DNA of 64,000 nt from Termitomyces sp. T153 (taxonomy: Eukaryota; Basidiomycota; Agaricomycetes; Agaricales; Lyophyllaceae): assembly GCA_018296165.2 (NCBI GenBank), contig JACKQL020000028.1, positions 310,001 to 374,000 of the forward strand. The letters are read 5' to 3'. This document shows positions 21,986-33,449 of this stretch, piece by piece; the stretch's first letter is position 1, and the number at the start of each line of letters is the position of its first letter. A model generated the notes under the pieces. It made no database searches. It was given only the letters and a program-made list of their open reading frames with translations, and was not told where the DNA came from. The position numbers were made by a program, and so were the translations under genes.

Positions 21986-23322
21986 CCACCTGCCCAAGGC
22001 CACCTCATTGGCAAGCCACTCCTCCCACTTCACTGCCTCTACCATAGCCCAGGAGACCTCTACATGGGATGCCCCCTCCCCTCTTTGCATGCCCAACTCC
22101 TCTGACCACTATACCACCATCTCTGCCCACACTGCCATCTCCACCTATGCCACCATCTCCACCCACACCTCCAACTGCCCCATCCATGCTCATACCTCCT
22201 GAAGTTGAATTAGCCACTCTGTAGCTGCTCCCACAGCTACATTATTTTTCCTCTGCACAGCATCCCTGTCTCTCCATACCTCATCCTGCTCCCTTCACAT
22301 CACATCCTGATCCTCTCTGACCTGTTAGACCTCCTCCTTGTCAGTTGCCAGCAGCCGCTCCAACCCCTTGACTCAACAATACAAGAGGAGCTTGGCAGCC
22401 AACTGCAATATTCTCATGGATTGCTCAATAAGGGCCCTAGAGCTGAGGGAATACATGTGGGGGCCTGGGGCCCCCCACCATTGCCTGCTTGCCCTGTGCT
22501 TGCTTGCTCAGTCCCACCTCCAGCAATAGGGACACCCTCTGCTTCCCCTTGTCATGCATTGAGAGGGCCCCCTCTCTCTGCCTGCCCCATAGGGGCCCAA
22601 CCTTCATTGTGGACCACCCTACACTACCCCCACTCTCTATTCTGAAGCCTCACCCTAACACTCTGCTCCTCTGCCCTTCCTCCAGCTGCACTGCAACCCA
22701 ATCTCAATCCCATGCTTGCTTCACTGCAACACAAGCAGCACACCAACTCAAAGTGATGGAGCACTTCTTATGCCACAAATAACATGGGAGGCACACTGAC
22801 ATGTCCTGCTGCAACCTTAGCACAGGCTCCTTGAACTCACACCACTTTCCCTACTAGGTGCAGGATGTGCACTGTAGGAGTAGGTTAGCTCAGAGAGGAT
22901 CAGACCACACTGACCACTCACCAGAGCCACCACCTGGCACCACTCAAGAGTCAGAGGACCCTAAGGCCTCTGCAAACTGCTCTGGCATCACCTCTGCCTG
23001 TATAATCCTTAAAACCATGGGAACAGGTTGGACCACCCCTGGACCAAGAACAGGCCAAGAACATGAGGGGGGGCCACCCCTGATACTGACTGCACTGGAG
23101 CTCCACCTGACAACAATCCTGACAGATCCACCACCACTGCGGACAACTCTGTCAAAGTCTAGTCAGCTCCAGAATGCAAGAAATAAGACTGTGCTTACAA
23201 CTGTGATACATGGCCTGGAGCTGCCTATGGTTCCACCAACCCTCGGACCCTTTGGACATGGAGGAGGCTGGAGATGTGGATGGCAATGTGGATGCAGCTG
23301 GAGAGTAGGCAGAGGAAGACAT
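21986..23322 (-). pseudogene. Antisense Zn2Cys6-like gene of E3, truncated by E2
   Basis: Minus-strand gene with start near 23322. The cysteine cluster (about 22865-22750) keeps C-x2-C-x6-C-x15-C-x2-C-x6-C, with two in-frame stops inside the first half. The basic segment and coiled coil follow. The copy ends at 21985, where E2 abuts, in the stretch equivalent to EDWLANKAA of E4, so the C-terminal domain is missing. A polypurine tract (23523-23535) and the E3 LTR lie just upstream. The conserved AATATTGATCA box is at 23434-23458. E3 is therefore a plus-oriented family-A element of which only the 3' end remains. Confidence 0.6.
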
Positions 23323-23535
23323 GACAAAGAGTTTAGGAACCTCAGGGTGTGTCTGACCCTTTTAATGACTTGGGAAGAACACCCTAACAAATGGTGGCCA
23401 TGCTTTGACTTTGTTCTCCACACTGCTGCTGCCCACTGCAGTTTGATCAATATTACTCAACTTCAATTACCATGTCCTGCCAATGCCTGACCCATGCCCT
23501 GCATCTTGAGGGTCTTGATGCTGAAGGGGGGGTGA

Positions 23536-23692
23536 TGTCACAACCCACTCCATTGGAATCCTGAACATTGTCCCCAACTCACTCACTCCCCCAGAGTTCC
23601 CCCCAATGCCCCACTGAACTCCCCCAACCATTGTCCACCCTCTGTGCCCACTCTGGGTAACTCCAACACTTCTCTAAACAAACCCCAATGGC
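23536..23692 (+). repeat. 3' LTR of E3, part 1
   Basis: Starts TGTCACAACC after the polypurine tract and stops at the E4 insertion. The next part resumes at 30152. The duplicated target atggc (23688-23692, 30152-30156) confirms the break. Confidence 0.9.
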
Positions 23693-24851
23693 TGTCAGGT
23701 TCCGCTGACCTCAGGGGCTCAGCTGCACTGGGCAAGTCCTTACTAGGCGGGTGTGATCCCCTTGCACTGGTAACCGAACACTCGAAAATGTTCCGGGCAC
23801 TGATGGCTTGTGCTGATAGTCGGTGGGATGTAATCTGGACAGATTTGGGGGAGTCCGGAGGAGTCGGATTGTGGGAAACGGGACGGTCTTGGCGGGGTTC
23901 AGGCAGAAGACCATATGGGAGATTCACGGAAGCGAAGGAGTAGGCGGCTGCGTGATCAATGGGAGCGGAGCCGGGGTTTGATGGGAGATCAATTGGAGTT
24001 GATGGAGTCCGGGACCAAGTGAAGAGCGAGGTCCGGACTTGGTGAAAGAGTGTCAGGGTTCGTGATCATAATCATGGAGTTTGTGAGGTCATTTAGGTTG
24101 ATGAGGACTTGGGCACAACGGCCGGACGGAGTCACCAAGACAGCGTCAGACAAAATGGAATGGAGTCGATATGAAACAAGAGTAGATTTGAGTGGAGATA
24201 CGAAATGATAACAAGAACAATAGCGAAATGGAGACGAGACAAGACCGGGAGACTGAGATGAGACCGGGAGACTGAGATAAGACCGGGAGACTGAGAGTAA
24301 AGAGAACAAGACACAAAACACGAAACACGAAAAGGAAACAATCAGACCATAGGTAACATTAAGCAATATCAAGACTAGAGTACAAAGAGCTACTTGACGA
24401 CTTATATACTGACTACCAGAGAACTTCAGGGTACGTCGGCTGCGGCGGCGGGGCTTGGCGGAGCTCGACGGAGTGGGCGGGTGTCGGTTGCGATCGAGGA
24501 TTGGGCCACGCTGATACGTTGATGGGATCATTGGGGAATGCAGGTTGCCCCGAGGTTGTCGTGATACTCCAGAATGGGTCGGAGGAACCAGGGTGTTGAG
24601 TTGATGATGGGTGGCGAAGATTGGGAACAGCGAGGGTGGTTCTTGGGGTTTGGGAGATCCAGGGTAAGTGTCAGTGGCTGCGGGGAAGGCATCGAAGTTG
24701 TTCAGGGGGCCGTCGGAGTTAGCCGGGGAGGCGTTGGAGTTAGCCAAAATGGGTGCAGGGCATGGGCGGAAGTTTGGCAGAGCGTCGGGGGTTTTTTGGG
24801 GGTCGGGGGTTGCTGGGCAATGTGCGGGGGTTCAGGGGACAGGTCGTGACA
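23693..24851 (-). repeat. 3' LTR of E4
   Basis: Starts TGTCAGGTTCCGC and ends GGTCGTGACA. It is followed by the complement of the polypurine tract (24852-24864). It retains many CpGs. Confidence 0.95.
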
Positions 24852-24934
24852 TCACTCCCCCTTCAGCGTCGAGACCCTTTGAGATGCGGGGGGGCAGGAC
24901 GGGGATTGGCAGGGCATGGGAGTCGAAGCTGAGC

Positions 24935-24960
24935 AATATTGATCAATCCGCAGTGAGCGA
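24935..24960 (+). promoter_or_regulatory. Conserved box upstream of the antisense gene (E4)
   Basis: CAATATTGATCAATCCGCAG lies 130 bp before the start codon at 25065. It is the same box as in E2, E3, E5, E6 and E2b. Confidence 0.35.
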
Positions 24961-25064
24961 TAGTGGCGTGGGAGATGAAGCTGAAGCATGGCTGCCCCTT
25001 CGTCAGGGTCCTCCTCTATCAATTAAAAGCTTTGGACATACCCCAGGCTTTCCCAAATTTTGTC

Positions 25065-26249
25065 ATGTCTTCCCCCAGCATTCCTGTAGTCTCTCCCACT
25101 GATTTGGACAAGGTGGTGGTGTACGACAGTGGGGGGGAGGAGTTTGAGCGTCAGCGCCGCACTAGTGTCAGGGGCCGGAGTTGTAAGTGGTGTGGACTCA
25201 TCTTTTCGGAATGTTTGATGGGGCTTTTATAGAGTCGTCCACAGTGGTGGTGGTGGATTTTCCGGGGGTTCCGAAGCGGACCAAGTTTCATCCCGTGCTG
25301 CCAAAGGAGGGGAGCATGGGTTGGTCTGCGGAGAAGGCGGGGCTTTCGTGGGGTGGTCGCGGAAAGGGGGCGTCCTCGGTGGTGATTTGTGGGAAGCGTC
25401 AAGCCTCCCTGCCATTGGGGGTGGGACCCAGCAAGAAGCCGTGTGGGCGCGAGTCATCGGCGGGGCCTCTGGAGTCTTTCCTTTTTTCTCCTACTCTGGG
25501 CATTCCCTCGGAACGGTTGTCGAGTCCCCCCATGCCTATTCTGTCGATCACGGAGGTCTTCCTTTGCAAGCAGGTGGAGGCTTTGACAACATCACTGGCA
25601 GTATGGGAGAGTGAGCTCCGACAGGCAAGGGAGGACCGTGACGTGGTGCAGACAGAGAAAGAGGTGATGGAGCGGGAAAGGAACACTTCGGTGCATGTGG
25701 CGACAGAGCGAGCATTAGAGGTGTGGGGCTTGCGGGAGCATCTGATGCAGATGGAGGGGCAGCCCACAGGGGAGGCAGAGGGGCGGGGACGAGCTCCGGA
25801 GGGGGATGCGCTGTGGGTGGAGCTGGAGGCGACGAGGCGGAGGGAGGACTGGTTGGCCAACAAGGCTGCTTCGGGGTGCATGGGAATCCTTTGTGAGTTG
25901 TCTCCCGTTCCTCTGTTCGTTACTGACGGTTCATTTTTGGGGTTTAGGCTGGGTGCGGGAGCATTGGGTCCTCCTGGACGGTGCCTCCGCGGCATTTGCG
26001 TCGATTCAGGATGGGTTGACGCAGGGGTCCATGGTTCAGCCTCCAGAGTTGCAGCAGGGGATGGTGCAATTGGAGAGGTTGTTGGTGGGGCATTGGCGAC
26101 GCAATGCGGTGGCCCTGGGGTCATGGTGGGAGGTGGTGGCTGACGCGGGGGAGGCGCTGCCGGGGCTGGCGGAGGTCTTAGTGGTGGTGCGGGCCCAGAT
26201 GGAAGTCGACCTGGGGGTTGGGTTGCCGGGGAGTCCGGGGAGGGAGTGA
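25065..26249 (+). pseudogene. Antisense coiled-coil gene of E4 (near-complete, no Zn2Cys6-like exon)
   Basis: Start ATG 25065 (MSSPSIPVVSPTDLDKVVVY). After a break near 25210-25240 a long open stretch carries the basic segment (GKRQASLPLGVGPSKK) and a clear coiled coil from about 25575 (VEALTTSLAVWESELRQARE onward). An intron with donor GTGAGT near 25892 and acceptor TAG at about 25948 joins it to the C-terminal domain (VLLDGASAAFASIQDGL, GSWWEVVADAGEALPGL), which stops at 26249. Where E5 and E6 have the cysteine cluster, this copy passes directly into the basic region. The opposite strand is also open for 354 codons, but this strand carries the motifs shared between copies and the splice sites. 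Confidence 0.65.
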
Positions 26250-26499
26250 GATGGGTGTGGGCCTCGTTTCTTGTTGCTCTTGGACTTGCTGCCTCCCTCA
26301 CCTTGTTGTATATAATTTTTTTGTATGCAAACATGCCCTTTTTTTGGTCCCTGGGCGTGTGAAGTGAGGTTTTAGTTTGTAGGAGGGCGAGGTAAGTGAA
26401 ACACGCAGGGGTGTGAGAGGGAGTTGAATCCTTAGTGAATCCAGAGGCGGGGGTTACGCCCATTAGTGCCGTCTGTACTGGCTAGTCCCAGGGTTTGTC

Positions 26500-28978
26500 A
26501 GGACAGGGCGGGGCATCACAGGGAGGGCTCCCGGGGTCTGGCGGGGGTGGTGGGAGTTCTCCGGTGGAGTTCCATGGTGCTTCAGGGTGTTGTATTGTGT
26601 TTGACTCTCAGAGTTTCTGACCAAGGGTGTAGGGGTTTTCTTGGTCTGCAGCGGGGACGTGCGCCATGTTGGTATCAGAGGGTGGACCTTCAAATCTTTC
26701 ACGGGTGTCCAGCGGGTTTGGGGCTCTGGTCTTATTGGCCATGTGGTTGGCGGGGGGGGGACAGAGGTCTTCCCGGGATCTGACCCTTATGTTGGCGCTG
26801 GTGGTGAAGGTGGCGGGGCCCTCTTCATTGGTGGGGGTCGGTGGGGCAAGGTTCGTCCTCGCGGCATAGTTGGTCTGGGTCGGGGTCATGTTCCGGAGTA
26901 TTACGTCTGTGGGCAGGCATGTTCGAGTGGTGCTTTGGTGTGCTCCAGAGTGTCAATGACTGAGGGGGCAGGGTGCAGGGTGATCAGTCCTGACCAGTTC
27001 CTTTGGGGTCCGGGGCCATAATTTGAGGTTCTGGATCATCTACATGAAATTGCTTTCCTGACCAAAGGTAAGTCCCAACACGGACAGAGGGGTCTTACGT
27101 ATTTCTGGTACTTTCTTGAGTTTGAGGGTCTCAGCAGAGATGCTTTGGGGCCCGCTCCGAGGGTGATTCCTTCCTGGGGGTCAGTGGTTCCTTCATCGGG
27201 AAAGAGGTGGGCAGTCCCAGAGTCGACACAAGGGTCACTCGGTGGGAGTTTGTTGGTTGTTCACGATTGTTGGGGGGGGTGGCGGGGAAGTCGGTCATGG
27301 GGAGGCACTGGAGTGGGACTCCCTGGGAGTCGTGGCAGGGTTGAGGCAATTCTTTATTCATGCTCCGGAGCAGCCCAGAGATTGTTGCAAATGCAGGGGT
27401 AACAGTGGGGAGAGGCACCGCTTGCTTCTTGGAGAAGGCATCAGCAACCTTTAGGGTACTCTGAGAGATTACTTCACATGTGGCCTGCTCCTGGGTACTC
27501 CAAAGAGGATAATTCATATGTGGCTTGCTTCTGGGTGCTCCGAGAATGTGATCCCTGTTTGATGGACATATTCCGGCATAGGGGCGGGGTCCAGAGCGGG
27601 TGGTAATTTGTGTTGCAGGGTTGGGGCTACCCGGGCATTGTTGTTGGGTTGGCGCCATGAGTACCCTTGATGACATGTCGTAGTTGGAGCGGAGGCCCTG
27701 GAGTTGTGTTGCCAGGGTCCGGGGCTGTGTTGAGGGGTTCGGAGGGGGTCAGAGGGGTGGATCGGGCAGTTTTGGACTGGCATGGGGTTGTTTGGATCGT
27801 TGAGCCAGGTGGGGGGGGGGGTCCTTTTAAGGATATTGGAGCATATGCCCTTTGGGTCGTCAGGTCGCTTGAGCGGCTGATTGACATTCTTCTGGATGAG
27901 GGTGGGGCTTCTCCCTCCCTTATATAAACATGTCAGCGAGTTCAGAGTACTTGGGGGAACTACTTTGTATAGGGTCCTTTTTCCTATAGTTAGTTCAGGG
28001 TGGCTCCTCTGCTGGGGGTTCCTTCATGGGAGGCGGCGGGGTCTAGGAGTGGAGTTTTAGGTTTGGGGGTGACATGCGGGGAGGTTTGGCATCCAGGGTC
28101 CTCATTGTCAGGGGTTCTGGATTGTGTGGGGGAAGGTGATGAAATAGCGGCACAGTCCAGAGTTGTCCCTTGTCGAGAGTGGGGTGCCGTGGTTCTCCTC
28201 GTTAACCTTGGGGTTGTGTTTTTCAGCGGCGGGGTGCATATCCATTCTTTTCTTGACCGTCTAGAGGCTCGGGGATGTCTTGGTCTTGTTCTGGGGTTGT
28301 CAAGGTCAGGTCAGAGGTGTCGGGGCCCCTTTATTGGTTGGGCGGGGTGACGGCCGAGTTGACCGAGGTCCGGAAGCAGGTTCTGGGGTTGCAGCATATC
28401 CTAGGTCTGGGGTTCTTGCTCTGTTGTTGGTGATTAGTCGCATTGGTCTTTGGGGTTGCTAGTGGTTCGGTGGATCCACAGGCGGGCTTCGGGGAAGCAT
28501 GTTCTCAGTGGTCTCATTGTGGCTGGCAATTCTTCACGCAATGGGTGATTGTCTCACGGTGGGTTGGCGTTATTGTTTGTCGGAGGGTTGTCACGGTGCC
28601 GGAGACATTGTCACTCATTTGGTTGGGTGGTCGCTGGGTTTTGGAATGCTGTTCTTTGGGTGACGTCGGGGTCAACTTTGTGCAAGGGAACGGAGTTGGT
28701 GGAGAGGGTAAGGGTGGGGTGGGAGATGATTTGACAGTTTGCGCGAGGGGTTGGAGGTTGGGTGTGAGTTGGGAGGGTGTCCGTGGGGGGAGCCATTGTA
28801 TGGATGTAACTGGAGCGGAGGGGACGTTTGGTGTCAGATCCGCGACTCAATGTGCCTCGGCAAATTGGGCAGGGCCGTATGAATCATAAGGGTTTCCAGG
28901 CACGGGTAGACCATAGACATTGGAGTTATTTGATCATGTGTATGGAGATAATGTGGGCATCACGGATGGGGTAAGGTA
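26500..28978 (-). pseudogene. gag/protease remnant interior of E4
   Basis: The gag N-terminus is recognisable near 28880-28940 (SNNSDVYGLPVPGNP-like). A stub equivalent to VVPPEYHEFADMF of E6 lies near 27930-27990. The rest aligns with E2b and E5 but shows no enzyme domain. Short open frames do not add up to a protein. Confidence 0.45.
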
Positions 28979-28979
28979 G

Positions 28980-28991
28980 AGTCTTGATATT
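28980..28991 (-). promoter_or_regulatory. Self-priming primer binding site of E4
   Basis: Plus strand AGTCTTGATATT. The exact complement AATATCAAGACT is at 29665-29676 in the 5' LTR, 32 nt downstream (minus strand) of the TATA box at 29701-29708. Confidence 0.75.
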
Positions 28992-28992
28992 A

Positions 28993-30151
28993 TGTCAGGT
29001 TCCGCTGACCTCGGGGGCTCAGCTGCACTGGACAAGTCCTTACTAGGTGGGCATGATCCCCTTGCACTGGTAACTGAACACTCGAAAATGTTCCGGGCAC
29101 TGATGGCTTGTGCTGATAGTCGGTGGGATGTAATCTGGACAGATTTGGGGGAGTCCGGAGGAGTCGGATTGTGGGAAACGGGACGGTCTTGGCGGGGTTC
29201 AGGCAGAAGACCATATGGGAGATTCATGGAAGCGAAGGAGTAGGCGGCTGCGTGATCAATGGGAGCGGAGCCGGGGTTTGATGGGAGATCAATTGGAGTT
29301 GATGGAGTCCGGGACCAAGCAAAGAGCGAGGTCCGGACTTGGTGAAAGAGTGTCAGGGTTCATGATCATAATCATGGAGTTTGTGAGGTCATTTAGGTTG
29401 ATGAGGACTTGGGCACAACGGCCGGACGGAGTCACCAAGACAGCGTCAGATGAAATGAAATGGAGTCGATATGGAACAAGAGTAGATTCGAGTGGAGATA
29501 CGAAATGATAACAAGAATGGTAGCGAAATGGAGACGAGACAAGACCGGGAGACTGAGATGAGACCGGGGGACTGAGATAAGACCGGGAGACTGAGAGTAA
29601 AGAGAACGAGACACAAAACACGAAACATGACAAGGAAACAATCAGACCATAGGTAACGTTAAGCAATATCAAGACTAGAGTACAAAGAGCTACTCGACAA
29701 CTTATATACTGACTACCGGAGAACTTCGGGGTATGTCAGCTGCGGCGGTGGGGCTTGGCGGAGCTCGACGGAGTGGGCGGGTGTTGGTTGCGATCGAGGA
29801 TTGGGCCGCGCTGATACGTTGATGGGATCATTGGGGAACGTGGGTTGCCCCGAGGTTGTTGTGATACTCTGGAATGGGTCGGAGGAACCAGGGTGTTGAG
29901 TTGATGATGGGTGGCGAAGATTGGGAACAGTGGGGGTGGTTCTCGGGGTTTGGGAAATCCAGGGTAAGTGTCAGTGGCTGCGGGGAAGGCATCGAAGTTG
30001 TTCAGGGGGCTGTCGGAGTTAGCCGGGGAGGCGTTGGAGTTAGCCAAAATGGGTGCAGGGCATGGGCGGAAGTTTGGCAGAGCGTCGGGGGTTTTTTGGG
30101 GGTCGGGGGTTGCTGGGCAATGTGCGGGGGTTCAGGGGACAGGTCGTGACA
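28993..30151 (-). repeat. 5' LTR of E4
   Basis: 1159 bp, the same length as its partner at 23693-24851. The differences I checked are almost all CG versus TG/CA. It ends GGTCGTGACA and is followed by atggc. Confidence 0.95.
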
Positions 30152-31011
30152 ATGGCCCCCTGGCTAACTCCAATGCCTTCTCCACAGCCATTGATGCCTC
30201 CTCTGATTCTCCTGAGCCCCTGGAACCTCCCTCACTATTCCTGGCTCCAGTGCACAGTCCCCAACCTATCTCCCTGGTTTCCCTGACCTACTCAGAAGCA
30301 TCACAACTCCAGAACAGCCCACACCCTCAGTTGATCCTATCAGAATATTGCTGCAGCCTGTCCCCTGATCACAACCAACACCTGTAGACTCCACATGGCT
30401 CTGTCAAGCCCCACCACCACACCTGCTGCCCCCCAGAGCTCTCCAGTAGTCAGTATATAAGTTGTAGAGTAGCTCCTCATACTCTAGTCTTGATATTGCA
30501 TTAACAGGTTACTTGTGTCTCATATTTCTTTTGTCTCTGTCTCTATTTTTTAGTCTCAAATCCATCTCTTTTTTCAGTTCCATCTTGTCTTGTCTCTGTC
30601 TCACCTCAGCTGTCTCTGTTTCCTTTGTTTCACTAAGTCCCTTTCATCTCCAACATCAGTACAAACTCTGTGCACATGCTACAACCTTCAAACATTCTTA
30701 TGACAACTCTGGACCTCACCCTTCACTCAGCTCCAGAACCCATCAGTCTTGATTGATCCCCCATCAAACTCTGGCTCCACTCCCATCATTCACAAAGCCT
30801 CCACTTGCCCTGCAGTCTATTGGTGCACCTACAAACCTGTTCCTGATGCCTGCCCAAGCCCAACATTTAGTATACTTGGTCTTAGACCTCCCCAGACCAC
30901 TCTGGACTTGCTTGGACTGCTTCCCTTGGCCTCCCCTCACAAGTCCCTCTAGTCTGCACCAATCCTGGAGTGCTAGGTTATAAGTGCAGGACATCACATC
31001 TGCCTAGTAAG
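30152..31011 (+). repeat. 3' LTR of E3, part 2
   Basis: Continues the LTR interrupted by E4. It includes a TATATAAG box (near 30457) and the CTTGATATT start region. It stops at CCTAGTAAG, where E5 is inserted. Confidence 0.9.
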
Positions 31012-32161
31012 TGTCAGGTTCCACTGACCACAGGGGCTCAGCTACACTGGGCAAGTCCTTACTAGGTGGATGTGATTCCTTGCACTGACAACTGGGCACT
31101 CGGAGGTATTCCAAACACTGGGGACTTGTGAGGATAGCCAGGGGAAATTGATCCGAGCAAGTCTGGGGAGGTCCAGAGGAGTAGAGGACAAGTTGTGGGG
31201 AAGTGGGATGGGCTTGGTGGGGTTCAGGCATAAGTCTGTGTGTGAGTATTGCGGGTGCAGAGGAGGTGGAGGCTATGCAGATGACAGGAGCAGAGCCGGA
31301 GTTCTGATGGGGGATCAACAGGGGTTGATAGGGTTTGGAGCCAAGTGTATAGCAGGGTCCGGGGTTGGTAACAAGTGTCAGAGGTTTGTAATTGTAACTG
31401 CGGAGTTTGTGAGGATGTTATGGTTGAGAGGACTTGAACACAATAGACAGAATCAAATGGGACGAGACAGAGTCAAATGAAATGAGATGAAGACGAGATG
31501 AGAACAAGAATAGATTCAGGTGGAGACATGGAATGATAACAAAAAGATAATGAAACAGAGATGAGATAAGACCAGGAGACTGAGAATAAGGAAAATGAGA
31601 CACGGGACACTAAACACGAGAAGAAACAATCAGGAACACATCAGGAAAGGCCGGTATGTAGGTAAGTAATCTCAAGACTAGAGTACAAGGAGCTACTCTA
31701 TGTCTTATATACTGACTACTGAAGAGCTTTGGGGACATCGGCTGTGGTGGTGGGGCTTGGTGGAGCTCGGCAGAGTCAACAGGTGTTAGTTACGACCAGA
31801 GAGCGGGCCGCGTTGATATGTTGATGGGATCAATTGTGACACAGTCCATTCCAAGGTTGTCATGATACCCCAGGATAAGTTGGGGGAGCCAGAGTGTCAA
31901 GTTGATGATGTGTAATGGGGTTAGGCATGGTGGGGGAGTGGTCCCAGGGGCTCAGGAAGTCCAGGGGAAGCGCTGGCAGCTGTGGAGAAGATGTCAGAGT
32001 TGGCCAGGGGGCCATCAGAGTTAGCCAAGAATGTGTCGGAGTTAGCCAGAGTAGGCACGGAGTGCTGGGGAAGTTCAACAAAGCGTCAGGGGGGGGGGGA
32101 GTTCTGGGGGAACGGGGGTTTGTCAGGCAGTGTATGGGGCTTCAGGGAATGGGTCGTGACA
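31012..32161 (-). repeat. 3' LTR of E5
   Basis: 1150 bp, TGTCAGGTTCC to GGTCGTGACA, then the complement of the polypurine tract (32162-32175). The priming-site partner reads AATCTCAAGACT (31668-31679). Confidence 0.9.
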
Positions 32162-32241
32162 TCACCCCCCCTTCAGCATCGAGACCCTCGAGACGTGGGG
32201 AGTGGGTTGGGGATTGGCGGGGCGTGGGAGTCAAAGCCCAG

Positions 32242-32266
32242 TAATATTGATCAATCCGCAGCGAGT
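32242..32266 (+). promoter_or_regulatory. Conserved box upstream of the antisense gene (E5)
   Basis: TAATATTGATCAATCCGCAG, 137 bp before ATG 32379. See the E2 copy for the basis of the call. Confidence 0.35.
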
Positions 32267-32378
32267 GACGGCGGCATGGGAGGCAAAGTTGAAGTGTGGC
32301 CACCACTTCATCAGGGGGTTCTTCCTAATCAATTAAAAGGCCTTGGACGTACCCCAGGGCTCCCTTGAATTTTTTGTC

Positions 32379-33434
32379 ATGTCCCCTCCCAGTTATTCAG
32401 CCGCTTCCCCTGCCCCGTTGATTTCAGATGTGGACGTGGTGATCATGTATGACAGCGAGGGGGAGGAGTTCAAGCGTTGGCACCGAGCTGGTACAATATA
32501 CTGGAGTCATGAGCAGCATCGACCTGTTTCTTTGAGTTGGCTGACAGAGTCTTGCAGAGTTGTCTGCGGTGGTGGTGGGTTCTCCGGGGGGCCCTAGGCA
32601 GGCCAAATTTCATCCTGCAGTGCCCTGATTGGCGGCAGGGGATGTGGAAGGGGTCCCACCATTGCAGCAAATCCCTCAGGCACAGGTGATGGCAGAGGAG
32701 TTTGCAAGGGTGTTGGCGTGGGCTTGGGGCCCCCTGACGCTGGAATGGTGCCAAATCAAGGCCCCAGTGAGTCTTTGAGTTCTCCTTTGTTGCATGTGCT
32801 GATCCATTGTTCTCAGTGTGTTCTCTGTGCGCAGCAGGGCAAGGCCTGCATCTTTGATGCACCCTCTGTGGGCTTGCAGCATGACACTTCCATTTGCCTT
32901 CCATGTTGTGCAAGCCATGAGAAGTGCTCAATCTCATTGGAGTGGCAAGCAGTGTGCATTGCTGTGGAGCAGGGGTGGGATGAGGACTGGGTGTGGAGTC
33001 AGCTGGGCAAGGCATGGAAGACCCGGATGTTGGGGGAGGTGAGCACAGGGTGGTCTGCGGGGCAGGTGGGGCCTCCGTGGGGTGGGTGGAGGGAGGGGGC
33101 ATCCTCAGCAGCAGACCGTGGGAAGTGGGGCCAGGTTGGGTGCAGGAGCACTGGGTTCTCTTGAATGGTGCCTCCACGGCGTTTGCATCAATCCAAGACA
33201 GATTGGCAGATGCCCATGAGTCAGCCTCCAGAGTTGCAGCAGGGGATGGCGAGGGTGGGGAGGTTGCTGGCAGGACATCAACAGCATAATGCGGTGGCCC
33301 CAGGGTCATGGTGGGAAGTGGCGGCAGATGCGGGGAAGGCTTTGCTGGGGCTGGTGGAGGTCTTGGCAGTGGTGCAGGCCCAGATGAAGATTGATTTGGG
33401 GGTAGGGATGGTGGGAGTTCTGGGGGAGGAGTGA
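32379..33434 (+). pseudogene. Antisense Zn2Cys6-like gene of E5, coiled coil missing
   Basis: ATG 32379 (MSPPSYSAASPAPLISDVDV). A 50-nt intron (32767-32816, GTGAGT to CAG) is followed directly by an intact cluster, C-x2-C-x6-C-x15-C-x2-C-x6-C (CVLCAQQGKAC ... CLPCCASHEKC, 32817-32925). At about 33135 the sequence jumps from the basic region straight into the C-terminal domain (GSWWEVAADAGKALLGL), stopping at 33434. The coiled-coil exon of the other copies is gone. An in-frame TAG near 32595 and frame changes remain. Confidence 0.65.
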
Positions 33435-33449
33435 GGGGGCGGCTGGGCC

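Larger units (their letters stand above)
23693..30151 (-). mobile_element. E4: non-autonomous family-A element inserted in the E3 LTR
   Basis: 6459 bp with two 1159-bp LTRs and perfect target duplication atggc. The two LTRs differ mainly by CpG transitions, so it is fairly young. On the minus strand it has the priming site, gag/protease remnants and a reverse transcriptase stub, then the plus-strand antisense gene, polypurine tract and 3' LTR. No RT core, RNase H, integrase or chromodomain is present. The antisense gene is its longest recognisable reading frame. Confidence 0.9.

Noticed and set aside
25399..26463. 354-codon open frame on the minus strand of E4
   Set aside because: It lies opposite the antisense gene. 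The coiled coil, splice sites and between-copy motifs belong to the plus strand. The minus frame is Pro/Ser/Thr-rich low complexity, as expected from the complement of GC-rich coding DNA.
29289..29672. Open frame of 127 codons inside LTRs with hydrophobic, signal-like stretches
   Set aside because: The same frame appears in each LTR copy and comes from the TCTC/CAGT repeat and T-rich R/U5 sequence. There is no independent support for coding.
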